The notes beneath the pieces are model-generated. The model had not been told where the DNA came from, searched no databases, and worked only from the letters and a program-made list of their open reading frames with translations. 26,820 bases of DNA, taken from assembly GCA_038214135.1 (NCBI GenBank), contig JBBQSD010000084.1:1-26820 (forward strand). The letters run 5' to 3'. The stretch comes from JANLSE01 sp038214135. Its GTDB lineage: Bacteria; Chloroflexota; Chloroflexia; Chloroflexales; Roseiflexaceae. Below, piece by piece: positions 15,579 to 22,863 of this stretch. The translations under genes and the position numbers were made by a program. Position 1 is the first letter of the stretch, and every line of letters starts with the position of its first letter.

Positions 15579-16649
15579 ATGTTTGATCAGGAACTGTGGC
15601 GACGCCAGATTGCAGAGCGTCTGAGTGCATTCGCGCGCAACCCACGGCAAGAAATACAGCTATCTGGCGCGCCAGGTCTACTGTCGTATCTTGTTGTGCA
15701 GACTCTGATGCCATTCGTTGAGGCATTCCAGGAAGATCCAATTCAATCGGTGCTGACGCTGGCGGCGATTTCGCGCAGCTCTGGTGCGAACCAGTTGGTT
15801 CGTCGGGCGGCGCGGCGTTCGTATCAATCGGCGGCGCAGGTGGATCGTGATCTGCGGAGCAGCCAGGAACTGCGCTCGGCTGCGGAACAGTTGCTGATCG
15901 AGTTACAAACGGTTGCGATTGCACGGCAGCGCCTGAATGGTACACGTGAGGAATGGCTACGAACCGCGCTTGAAGCGGATTTGGAAGCCTACCCGAATGA
16001 ATTTGGCCAGCTTCGGCGCGTGTTAAGCGATCCCGGTGGGCAGATTCGGCTGGAGGCATTGCGTCGGCTGCGCTTGCGTGAAGGCCATTATTCTCCTGGC
16101 GATCTTGTATTGTTGCACGATAGCCTTGGCGATAGTTCCGCGCATGTTCGTGCTCAATCGGCTCGGTTGTTGGGCATGATTGCCGAAGTTCCGCCACCAC
16201 TGTTGATCAAGAAACTGGTTCAGGTAGCCCTACACGATTGTGATGTCGAGACACGGTTTGCATCGGCGCGTGCGATTGGGATGTTGCGCGAGAATGTCAC
16301 ATCACCACAATTGCTTGATTATCTGTCGACGCACCTGTTCGCAGAAGATCGCTTCCATCGTGCTGCTGCCGCATTGGTGCTTGGCCAGCTTGGTGATGTT
16401 GCGGGTGCCCCGATTCTTATTCGTAATTTGACACAACTACTCTATGACGAGGATGTGTATGCGCGTGAGGCAGCGGCGCGGGCACTTGGCCGGATTGGGT
16501 ATGCTGCGGCAACGCCCGAGGTGATTATGGCCCTGACCCGTGCAATCCAGGATAGCGAAGTGCAGGTGCATGAGGCGGCAACCGATTCATTGCTGGCTCT
16601 ACGCAACCTACGCCCGGCTCCTGAATTGGAACTTGCGATGTCCGCGTAG
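15579..16649 (+). CDS. HEAT-repeat protein
   Basis: About 356 residues from the ATG at 15579, which has GGAGG six bases upstream. An in-frame ATG at 15546 would add 11 basic residues with a weaker site. Residues ~1-140 are helical without a recognised family. From ~155 onward there are about five to six HEAT/PBS-lyase-type repeats, for example SDPGGQIRLEALRRL, DSSAHVRAQSARLLGM, DVETRFASARAIGML, RFHRAAAALVLGQLGD and DVYAREAAARALGRIG. These superhelices usually bind proteins. No catalytic motif, signal peptide or membrane segment is present. It converges on the lipoprotein gene with palindromic repeats between. Confidence 0.88.
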   Translation: MFDQELWRRQIAERLSAFARNPRQEIQLSGAPGLLSYLVVQTLMPFVEAFQEDPIQSVLTLAAISRSSGANQLVRRAARRSYQSAAQVDRDLRSSQELRSAAEQLLIELQTVAIARQRLNGTREEWLRTALEADLEAYPNEFGQLRRVLSDPGGQIRLEALRRLRLREGHYSPGDLVLLHDSLGDSSAHVRAQSARLLGMIAEVPPPLLIKKLVQVALHDCDVETRFASARAIGMLRENVTSPQLLDYLSTHLFAEDRFHRAAAALVLGQLGDVAGAPILIRNLTQLLYDEDVYAREAAARALGRIGYAAATPEVIMALTRAIQDSEVQVHEAATDSLLALRNLRPAPELELAMSA

Positions 16650-16657
16650 GAAGCAGC

Positions 16658-16675
16658 GACGCGATGCATCGCGTC
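16658..16675. repeat. 18-bp perfect palindrome
   Basis: GACGCGATGCATCGCGTC is fully self-complementary. It matches the core of a GTAGAGACGC-type palindromic repeat that I recall as common in intergenic DNA of Chloroflexota and cyanobacteria; here the outer arms are lost. Confidence 0.8.
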
Positions 16676-16690
16676 GGTACAGTGCATAAG

Positions 16691-16747
16691 CCGTAGAGAC
16701 GCAAAAGGGCCGTAGAGACGCAACATCTTGCGTCTCTACGGCTTTTT
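16691..16747. repeat. GTAGAGACGCAA repeat pair forming a terminator hairpin
   Basis: CCGTAGAGACGCAA occurs at 16691-16704 and again at 16710-16723, and its complement lies at 16728-16741. The second copy makes a perfect 15-bp stem (16709-16723 with 16728-16742) over loop CATC, followed by TTTTT on the plus strand. On the minus strand it is followed by CCCTTTTG. It likely ends transcription from both convergent genes. Confidence 0.85.
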
Positions 16748-16748
16748 A

Positions 16749-17648
16749 TTATTTGGTTGGAGTTGCGAGTGGAACGGCATCGGCTGGAGCTTTGATTGTG
16801 ATATCGCCATCGAAGTTCGAGAGTAGAAATTCGATCTTGACGGTGGCCTTTTCGGTCTCGCCTTCGGCAATACCCTCGATCTCAAGCGTCATTTTGCGGA
16901 AGTAGCCATCTTCGCAGACCCACAGCCGCAGATCGGCATTGGTGAATTCTTTGAAGGAGCCGGTTGGCAGGCCGCCCTGGCTATCCTTGAAGGCCTTCTC
17001 GATTGCTGCTTTATCGCCTTTGAAGATCGTACACTGCTTGCCATCAAGCTTCTCGGCTCCAGCGATACTAAAGCTTGCAAGATCAAGTTTATCGTTCTGG
17101 ACAGATCCGAGCAACTGATCGGAGCTGAATCCAGATGTTGGCGAACTCTGGCCTTCGGGTAGTTCGTACCACTTATTTTCAGGGGCATTCAGCAGCGGCA
17201 CAGGGCCCTTGATATAGTTCTTGCCATCCAGAGTAATAAATTCGACAGCTTTGTTGTCGGTAGCACCCAGGAACCCGGCCAGTACGCCACTCAACGAGAT
17301 CTGGCTGTTCTTGCCCGAGATGGAGCCCTTCATTGCGAGCAACTCGATCTCCTGGTTTGGATCTGTCGTTGGAGCGCCCTGGCCAAGGGCACCCTTCGCT
17401 TTGAATCTGATGGCGATCTCATAGGCCTTCGCAGTTTTCACCTGATTGAATGCTGAGGTCAGGGCTTCTTTTGAATCGGCGATAGCAGTTGGTACTGGCG
17501 TTGCGGTTGGTACGGGCGTTGCAGTTGGCGCTGGCGTTGCGGTTGGTGGTGGGGCAACCGTTGGTGGTACTGCTGCGGCACCGCCACAGGCACTCAACAT
17601 AATAGTTAATAGGCCAGCTACAAGAGTAGAGATCAGCGTTCGGCGCAT
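16749..17648 (-). CDS. Secreted lipoprotein, possibly LolA/LppX-like fold
   Basis: 299 residues. A lipoprotein signal peptide ends in the lipobox LSAC, with lipidated C21. A Thr-Pro-Ala/Val linker follows at ~30-55 (PTATPAPTATPVPTATPVPT), encoded by a short in-phase DNA repeat. The mature part alternates beta strands in the way of LolA/LppX carriers (YEIAIRFKAKG, GSISGKNSQISLSG, AVEFITLDGKNYIKG, KMTLEIEGIAEG), which in other bacteria bind lipids. That fold assignment is my inference from the pattern. Two Cys (in KQCTIF and LWVCED) may form a disulfide. The upstream ribosome binding site is weak. It is the last gene of a minus-strand group with aroK and a GT-C-like protein. Confidence 0.85.
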   Translation of the reverse strand: MRRTLISTLVAGLLTIMLSACGGAAAVPPTVAPPPTATPAPTATPVPTATPVPTAIADSKEALTSAFNQVKTAKAYEIAIRFKAKGALGQGAPTTDPNQEIELLAMKGSISGKNSQISLSGVLAGFLGATDNKAVEFITLDGKNYIKGPVPLLNAPENKWYELPEGQSSPTSGFSSDQLLGSVQNDKLDLASFSIAGAEKLDGKQCTIFKGDKAAIEKAFKDSQGGLPTGSFKEFTNADLRLWVCEDGYFRKMTLEIEGIAEGETEKATVKIEFLLSNFDGDITIKAPADAVPLATPTK

Positions 17649-17818
17649 AGGAAGGTTCTCGCTTTCTGCATTGGTTGTGTCACACGAACAAGTACGTGAA
17701 ATGAGCGCTGCATGTTACACATGGGACAATCGATGTCCGATCGACTGTAGCATAGCCGATACTGCATGTGAATAGGCCATATGGTGGGTGGAGAGTGGTA
17801 CTTTTGGCGCTTGATCGA

Positions 17819-18349
17819 TCAGCGGCGTAGCGCGGCACGAATACGCGCAGCAACCTCAGCATGGTTGCTACCGGCAGTCTCGATCTGGATGTGGGCTGTT
17901 TCGATATACAGTGGCGTCCGGGTAGCACGAAGTGCTTCGAGCCGTTGTGCTGGATCGCCACCAGCAATCAGCGGGCGGTGTTCATCGTGGGAGCGCAGGC
18001 GGGCAACGAGTGTTTCGGTTGGAGCATCGAGCCAGATCACCAGGGCGTGCTGACGCAGCAGGGTGCGATTATCCGGGCGCAGAATGGCACCTGCGCCAGT
18101 GGCGAGAACACGATGGGGAACCGAGATTGCCTGGCGAAGCGCATCGGCTTCGAGATCGCGGAAGTGCTGTTCGCCATCTTCAGCGAAAATGCGTGGAATA
18201 CGCCGACCAGCGGTGTGTTCGATCAACTGATCGATATCGATCAGCTCCCAGCTCAGTTGTGCCGCAAGTGCCCGGCCAACGCTTGATTTACCAGCGCCGC
18301 TAAGGCCAATCAGTGCGATAATCTGATAGTGTGAACGAGTGTTTGGCAT
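17819..18349 (-). CDS. aroK: Shikimate kinase
   Basis: 176 residues, the normal length. Shikimate kinase phosphorylates the 3-hydroxyl of shikimate with ATP, the fifth step of the common aromatic pathway. Walker A is GLSGAGKSS (residues 15-23). Shikimate-contact motifs are DID near residue 38, FRDLE, and RPLI in the lid, with RTPLYIETA near the end. The usual triple glycine of the shikimate-binding loop reads ATGAGA rather than ATGGGA, so the second Gly is Ala, a change worth noting. No other aro gene is adjacent, so the gene is apart from its pathway. A gluconate kinase is less likely given FRDLE and RPLI. Confidence 0.93.
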   Translation of the reverse strand: MPNTRSHYQIIALIGLSGAGKSSVGRALAAQLSWELIDIDQLIEHTAGRRIPRIFAEDGEQHFRDLEADALRQAISVPHRVLATGAGAILRPDNRTLLRQHALVIWLDAPTETLVARLRSHDEHRPLIAGGDPAQRLEALRATRTPLYIETAHIQIETAGSNHAEVAARIRAALRR

Positions 18350-18382
18350 GGGGCTATAGAGTAGCGTCAGCGAGCCAAGCTG

Positions 18383-19750
18383 TCAAGCTTTGCCCCGCAG
18401 GCGCGCCAATATCCGCAGCGGCAACAGGATTCGTTCGATGGTGAGTTGCTGCCATGTTGGTGGCAGGCCCATTGGAATGAAGCCAAGCCGGTATTGCGCC
18501 AGCGCGAGGCCATTCCACAGGATCAGGAACAACGCGGTTACCAGTGCAGGCCATGCAATTTGCTTGATGCGGATCTGTTCGATCAGTGCCGCGAGGCCAA
18601 TTGCCCAGATCCAGGTTGCACCAATGAACATGCGCCCGCCGAATGAATCGCCCTGCCACCACGACCACCATGATCCAATCAGATATGTTTCGATGGCGAG
18701 GATAGCCAGCAGGCCAAGCGCAAGGGTGCGTTGGCGGCCAGCCAGGCTGATCAGACCAGTTATGGCGGCCAGGTAGATTGGGTGCCAGGTGAACAGGCCA
18801 TGGAATGGTGAGAACAGGACTTCATATAGTTTTGGTTGGAGCCAGAAGAAGATCTGCGCTCGGTCGTCGGCATAGGAGTTGACGATCCAGCCGCCATAGA
18901 GGATCTTCCATGCAAGCATTTGTGGTAGAAACACTAGCAGTGCCATGATACTGGCCAGCACTGCTCCAATCAGCCAGGAGCGCGTTTGAACCCAATTGCC
19001 AGAGCGGAATGATCGGATGATCTGCCACATGATCGAACCAATCGGGATGAGAATGTACGGGGCATCCTGGGTGCGAACCAGCACAACCGCACCAGCGGCG
19101 GTTCCCAGCAGAAGCCAGATTCCCATCGGCACATGATCGGCGTGCCGCACCCGTTCAAACCAGATCGTTAAAAGTAGGCTGACACACAAGAGTGAGAGCA
19201 TGTGCGGCATCGATGGCTCGAAAATCATGTAGTATGGTAGATTACTGGCCATCCACAGGAGCGTAACTGCAATAAGTGCGGCCAGAGCCGAACCGAGGCG
19301 GCAGGCGCAACGATAGGCCAGGGCGATGCCGATTGCGCCATAGGTGATGCTGCCGATTGAGATTGCGGCCTGATAGATATAGCTGTAGCCATCGGCGGCG
19401 ATCTGCGGATTGATAACATTGGCGATCAGCGCAATCAGGTGGGCTGCCAGATACCAGGGCATCCATAGGAGCGCCGGACCGATTGCATACTTATTTGCAG
19501 TCCAGCCGGCCAGAGTGGGGCGTGGGCTGGTTGGTGGAATGTTCAGGGCGGCATATTCGTTGGTGAAATCGAGATCGCCATCGAACACAAGCGTGTGGGT
19601 ATAGGCAAAGTAGTATAGGCCATCCGACCCAATCAGCTTGCCATCGATCCGTGGGACGGGAATAAGCGCCAGGAAGGCCAGCAGCGAGAGGATGAACAAC
19701 CCACCCAGCACGAGCCGTGGTCGTAACGCCAGTGAATGAAGCAGAGCCAC
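18383..19750 (-). CDS. Polytopic membrane protein, GT-C glycosyltransferase-like
   Basis: 455 residues with roughly eleven or twelve hydrophobic segments. Start is GTG, with AAAGGA about eight bases upstream. The first extracytoplasmic loop after the N-terminal helix has acidic residues (IDGKLIGSDGLYY and FDGDLDFTNEY), as in GT-C enzymes, which transfer sugars from polyprenyl-phosphate donors outside the membrane. An aromatic cluster WWSWWQGDSFGG lies near residue 365. I cannot name the sugar or acceptor. It is followed 33 bases later by aroK. An uncharacterised membrane protein without transferase activity remains possible. Confidence 0.75.
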   Translation of the reverse strand: MALLHSLALRPRLVLGGLFILSLLAFLALIPVPRIDGKLIGSDGLYYFAYTHTLVFDGDLDFTNEYAALNIPPTSPRPTLAGWTANKYAIGPALLWMPWYLAAHLIALIANVINPQIAADGYSYIYQAAISIGSITYGAIGIALAYRCACRLGSALAALIAVTLLWMASNLPYYMIFEPSMPHMLSLLCVSLLLTIWFERVRHADHVPMGIWLLLGTAAGAVVLVRTQDAPYILIPIGSIMWQIIRSFRSGNWVQTRSWLIGAVLASIMALLVFLPQMLAWKILYGGWIVNSYADDRAQIFFWLQPKLYEVLFSPFHGLFTWHPIYLAAITGLISLAGRQRTLALGLLAILAIETYLIGSWWSWWQGDSFGGRMFIGATWIWAIGLAALIEQIRIKQIAWPALVTALFLILWNGLALAQYRLGFIPMGLPPTWQQLTIERILLPLRILARLRGKA

Positions 19751-19792
19751 GCATTCATCCTTTGTGCTTGGCTGTTATCGGTACTTGAGGTG

Positions 19793-19801
19793 ATGATAGC
19801 A
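19793..19801 (-). promoter_or_regulatory. Candidate extended -10 promoter of the GT-C-like gene
   Basis: On the minus strand TGCTATCAT (TGn plus TATCAT) lies about 43 bases before the GTG start. It has no clear -35. Confidence 0.4.
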
Positions 19802-19818
19802 TGCATCGTGTTGGTGCG

Positions 19819-19827
19819 TGCTACAAT
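19819..19827 (+). promoter_or_regulatory. Candidate extended -10 promoter of the THUMP methyltransferase gene
   Basis: TGCTACAAT (TGn plus TACAAT) faces away from the minus-strand promoter only about 20 bases off, giving back-to-back promoters. The leader would be about 140 bases and includes the AGCTGAGA repeats. Confidence 0.4.
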
Positions 19828-19918
19828 GCTTGGTAAGCGTTCAGCCGTCAGCTTTTTCGTGCAGGTGACAGGTTCTAGCTGCCCACAAGGTTCTTGTTCG
19901 CACAAAGTTTATCGTTAG

Positions 19919-19962
19919 AAAGCTGAGAGCTGAGAGCTGAAAGCTAAGAATTGAAAGCTGAG
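19919..19962. repeat. AGCTGAGA-type short tandem repeat
   Basis: Four to five imperfect copies of an ~8-base unit (AAGCTGAG, AGCTGAG, AGCTGAA, AGCTAAG, AAGCTGAG) run up to the ribosome binding site of the THUMP gene. GAGG in the last copy serves as its Shine-Dalgarno sequence. Confidence 0.75.
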
Positions 19963-19970
19963 GATACAGG

Positions 19971-21017
19971 TTGCGACGGACGACCGATCAATATTACATA
20001 ATTGAATGCGATGTGCTCGAAGGCTTGGAAGATCTGGCGGCGGATGAGATCGAGGAACGGCTTGCGCCCTTCGAGCGAGTTGAGGTTGTGCGTACTGGCG
20101 CACTGCGCTTTGAATGGTCCGGCGATCTACGCGCACTGTTGGATCTGCGCAGTGTAGTTGCGGCCTATGTGTTATTGCAGTTTGCGGTGCCGCGCCCGAA
20201 AGCATTACTTGGGCATCAGCATTTTACCGCGCTTACCCAAGCTGCCGATGTGATCCTGGCCTTGCACGTAAACAATGCATTTCAGACGATCCGGCTCAGT
20301 GCTGCTGGCGAGAATTCGAGCGTGATGGCACGGCTGCGCGAGGAACTGGCGGCGCGATTGGGATTGGTTCCCGCAACGGAAGAGGGCGATCTGCTTGTGC
20401 GCCTGCGGCGGGTTGGCGATGGCTGGGAGGCGCTGTTGCGCATAACGCCACGGCCATTATCCACGCGGGCATGGCGTGTTCAGAACGTTCCTGGTGCGCC
20501 GAATGCGACCCTGGCGCATGCGATTGCACAGATCACGCAACCATATGCCGATGATCGGGTGTTGAACCTGTGTTGTGGTTCAGGGACGCTGCTGATCGAG
20601 CGGTTGCTTCTTGGCCCGGCGCAACGGGTGATCGGCTGCGATATTAATCCAGTTATGCTTGAGTATGCCCGCGATAATATCCAGGCGGCTGGGTTGGCAG
20701 GGCGGGTGCGCCTTGAATGTTGGGATGCCACAGCATTGCCGCTCGATAACGCAAGTTTCGATGTGATTATTGCCGATCTGCCATTTGGGCAGTTGGTTGG
20801 TTCGCATGCCGAGAACGAACGGTTGTACCCACAGTTGCTTGGTGAGGCGGCTCGGGTTGCCATGCCAGGAACGCGCTTGGTTCTGTTGACTCACGAGCTG
20901 CGGTTGTTGGAGAGTGCCGCAGAGCAATTCCCGAATCTCTGGCAGCCACGCGGTGTGGTACGGGTTCGCTCTGGCGGCATGACACCAGGGATCTTCATGT
21001 TTGAGCGAGTAGTATAG
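19971..21017 (+). CDS. THUMP-domain RNA methyltransferase (Trm14/RlmL-like)
   Basis: 348 residues from TTG 19971, with GAGG seven bases upstream. The N-terminal ~150 residues fit a ferredoxin-like plus THUMP RNA-binding domain (YIIECDVLEGLEDLAADEIEE is the usual opening). The C-terminal half is a Rossmann methyltransferase with motif I VLNLCCGSGTLLIE near residues 196-210, GCDINPVMLEYARDN for motif II, and the catalytic tetrapeptide region IIADLPFG near 263-270. In this group (Trm14/TrmN, Trm11, THUMPD3, RlmL) the enzyme makes N2-methylguanosine in tRNA or rRNA. DLPFG resembles the THUMPD3/Trm14 side more than the NPPYG of RlmL, so a tRNA target is my guess. Confidence 0.88.
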   Translation: MRRTTDQYYIIECDVLEGLEDLAADEIEERLAPFERVEVVRTGALRFEWSGDLRALLDLRSVVAAYVLLQFAVPRPKALLGHQHFTALTQAADVILALHVNNAFQTIRLSAAGENSSVMARLREELAARLGLVPATEEGDLLVRLRRVGDGWEALLRITPRPLSTRAWRVQNVPGAPNATLAHAIAQITQPYADDRVLNLCCGSGTLLIERLLLGPAQRVIGCDINPVMLEYARDNIQAAGLAGRVRLECWDATALPLDNASFDVIIADLPFGQLVGSHAENERLYPQLLGEAARVAMPGTRLVLLTHELRLLESAAEQFPNLWQPRGVVRVRSGGMTPGIFMFERVV

Positions 21018-21060
21018 CCTCAGCCTAATGAATTTGACAATCAACATCGATTGTGGTTTT

Positions 21061-21113
21061 TGGAGTGTGGGAGCCAGGCTGCCGCCGCGCAAGCAGGGCT
21101 TGCGCATTCCACA
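21061..21113. repeat. Intergenic hairpin element between the THUMP gene and the enoyl-CoA hydratase gene
   Basis: GCGCAAGC (21087-21094) pairs perfectly with GCTTGCGC (21098-21105) over a three-base loop. Outer TGGAGTG/CATTCCA (21061-21067, 21106-21112) could extend it. The 194-base gap holding it has no open frame of note. A TTGACA at 21034 lacks a matching -10. Confidence 0.55.
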
Positions 21114-21211
21114 TCGGCACGAGCACGTTACCGGTTTTGGTTATTACAAACCATTAGAAAGAACACATGCCTAAAGTTTGATTGTTCTCTATCAGTAATC
21201 AGGAGTGCGCC

Positions 21212-21997
21212 ATGTCATATGAGAATATTCGCTATGAATGCGATGGCCCGCTGGCGATCATCACAATCAATCGTGAGAAGGTGCGTAACGCGCTTAGCCA
21301 GGCCACGATTGCCGAGATCAATGCTGCGCTGCATGCGGTTGAGGCAGATCCAACACTGCGCGTCGCAATCATCACTGGTGCAGGCGAGAAGGCGTTTGTT
21401 GCTGGTGCCGATATTAACGAGCTGCGCGCACTGCCGACGGCAACTGCGGCGCGGCTGGTTGGTGAGCGCGGCCATCGGGTTGGCTTCTTCATTGCCGACA
21501 TGAGCAAGATCGTGATTGCGGCCGTGAATGGCTTCGCATTGGGTGGCGGGTGCGAATTAGCCATGGCCTGCGATATTCGGATTGCCGCCGATACCGCCAA
21601 ATTTGGGCAACCCGAGATCAATCTGGGCCTCATTCCTGGCTGGGGTGGCACGCAACGGCTGACGCGCCTGGTGGGGCCGGGGATGTCCAAGCTGCTGAAT
21701 CTGACTGGTGATCTGATCGATGCCCAGGAAGCCCTGCGAATCGGTTTGGTCGAGCGGGTTGTTCCTGCGAATGAACTACCGAGTGCTGCGCGGGCATTGG
21801 CCAACCAGATTGCCTCGAAAGCACCGCTCGCAGTTGCCGCGATCAAACAGGCTGTCAATCGTGGTATGGATATGGGCCTGACCGACGCCTGTATGTATGA
21901 GGCAGCACTATTTGGCGATATCTGTGCCACTGCCGATGCGAAAGAGGGTACATCGGCATTCCTGGAGAAACGTTCTGCTGTGTGGAAGGGCGAGTGA
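21212..21997 (+). CDS. Enoyl-CoA hydratase/isomerase family protein (crotonase)
   Basis: 261 residues from ATG 21212, which has AGGAG at about 21201; an in-frame ATG 30 bases earlier is less likely. The crotonase fold adds water to trans-2-enoyl-CoA in fatty acid or acyl-CoA breakdown. Oxyanion-hole strands are FVAGADINEL and NGFALGGGCELAMACD. Both catalytic glutamates are present: E115 in GGGCEL and E135 in FGQPEINLG. They are 20 residues apart, as in rat mitochondrial hydratase (E144/E164), which favours true hydratase activity. The tail EGTSAFLEKRSAVWKGE is typical. No other beta-oxidation gene is adjacent. Its TGA overlaps the sfsA start. Confidence 0.95.
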   Translation: MSYENIRYECDGPLAIITINREKVRNALSQATIAEINAALHAVEADPTLRVAIITGAGEKAFVAGADINELRALPTATAARLVGERGHRVGFFIADMSKIVIAAVNGFALGGGCELAMACDIRIAADTAKFGQPEINLGLIPGWGGTQRLTRLVGPGMSKLLNLTGDLIDAQEALRIGLVERVVPANELPSAARALANQIASKAPLAVAAIKQAVNRGMDMGLTDACMYEAALFGDICATADAKEGTSAFLEKRSAVWKGE

Positions 21998-22692
21998 TCA
22001 CAATACCTCTTGGCTATGGCGGGGCATTGGTCGAGGCCATCTTTCTTGCGCGCCCAAATCGTTTTCTGGTGGAAGCGCAGATCGGCGATCAGATCGTGCG
22101 TGCCCATCTGGCGGATCGTGGTCGTTTGCGCGAGACACTGATTCCTGGGGCGCGGCTGATTCTTGCTCATCGCGATGGGCCGAAGCGTGCCACTCAGTAT
22201 CAGGCGGTTGCAGCCTATGTTGGTGATCGATTGGCATCGATCGATACGACGCTCCCGAATCGGCTGGTTGAGAAAGCACTCCGCGCTGGGGCGCTGCGAC
22301 CATTTGCGCAATATGGGCAGGTTCGGCGCGAGGCCACGGTTGGTGGCAGCCGCTTTGATTTCCTGTTGCAGCAGGAGACAGAACGTTGCTTGGTTGAGGT
22401 GAAATCGGCTGGCCTGATTGTTGATCGGATTGCGTTGTTTCCCGATGCGCCAACCGAGCGGGGCCGTAGGCATGTTCACGAATTGGCTGAGATCGCCCGA
22501 ACCGGAACACGAACCAGTATTGTCTTTATCGCCCAGGGTTCTGCTGAAGCTATCGCCATGTACACTGCCATCGATCCCGCCTTTGCCGAGGAATTGGCAC
22601 ATGCGCGAACAGCAGGAGTTGAGGTGTATGGCTATAGCTGCCCAGTAACATTGGAGGGCATTCGCTTAGGGCCAGAAGTTCCCGTACAATAA
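21994..22692 (+). CDS. sfsA: SfsA family protein (DNA/RNA nuclease SfsA, sugar fermentation stimulation)
   Basis: 232 residues from GTG 21994, which overlaps the upstream stop codon as GTGA; an in-frame GTG at 21982 would add four residues. SfsA has an N-terminal OB-like part (LVEAIFLARPNRFLVEAQ, HLADRGRLRETLIPGARL) and a C-terminal PD-(D/E)XK nuclease-like fold with the core SRFDFLL and RCLVEVKSAGL. In this core, D in RFDF and E and K in EVKS match the catalytic triad. DAPTERGRRHVHELAEI is a strong family signature. The E. coli name reflects maltose metabolism effects; the molecular role is unsettled. It is translationally coupled to the enoyl-CoA hydratase, which does not obviously share a pathway. 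Confidence 0.95.
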   Translation: MITIPLGYGGALVEAIFLARPNRFLVEAQIGDQIVRAHLADRGRLRETLIPGARLILAHRDGPKRATQYQAVAAYVGDRLASIDTTLPNRLVEKALRAGALRPFAQYGQVRREATVGGSRFDFLLQQETERCLVEVKSAGLIVDRIALFPDAPTERGRRHVHELAEIARTGTRTSIVFIAQGSAEAIAMYTAIDPAFAEELAHARTAGVEVYGYSCPVTLEGIRLGPEVPVQ

Positions 22693-22701
22693 TCTCCTGA
22701 T

Positions 22702-22779
22702 GCTGGGGTTCAACGCACGGTGCAGGACGCTCAGGCTGGGGTTCAACGCACGGTGCAGGACGCTCAGGCTGGGGTTCAA
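22702..22779. repeat. 33-bp direct tandem repeat (2.4 copies)
   Basis: The unit begins GCTGGGGTTCAACGCACGG and ends GACGCTCAG, at 22702 and 22735, with a third truncated copy of 12 bases at 22768. The two full copies are identical. The period is a multiple of three, so a minus-strand frame repeats PQPERPAPCVE, but that frame mostly lies antisense to sfsA and is not a credible gene. Confidence 0.9.
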
Positions 22780-22790
22780 AAACAATCTTT

Positions 22791-22827
22791 TCTTGGTGTG
22801 GCGCAGCTTTGCTGCGCCACACCAAGA
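22791..22827. repeat. Perfect 17-bp inverted repeat (REP-like hairpin)
   Basis: TCTTGGTGTGGCGCAGC (22791-22807), loop TTT, then its exact complement (22811-22827). On the plus strand it is followed by AATAATAAAG, not a U-run, so it is not a normal terminator for sfsA. It looks more like a dispersed palindromic element. Confidence 0.85.
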
Positions 22828-22863
22828 AATAATAAAGAGAATTCTATTATTAGGAGCAGATAG

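Noticed and set aside
15421..16200. 259-codon minus-strand open frame
   Set aside because: It is antisense to the HEAT-repeat gene and its leader, with composition unlike a real protein.
21232..22602. 456-codon minus-strand open frame
   Set aside because: It lies antisense to enoyl-CoA hydratase and sfsA, both with complete motifs; the translation is Ser/Arg/Ile-rich and resembles no family, as expected for an antisense shadow in GC-rich DNA.
22702..22779. Possible CRISPR array
   Set aside because: The 33-base units are directly adjacent with no spacers, and no cas gene is present.
22550..22825. Minus-strand frame with repeated PQPERPAPCVE
   Set aside because: The protein repeat only reflects the 33-bp DNA repeat; the rest is antisense to sfsA and there is no ribosome binding site support.
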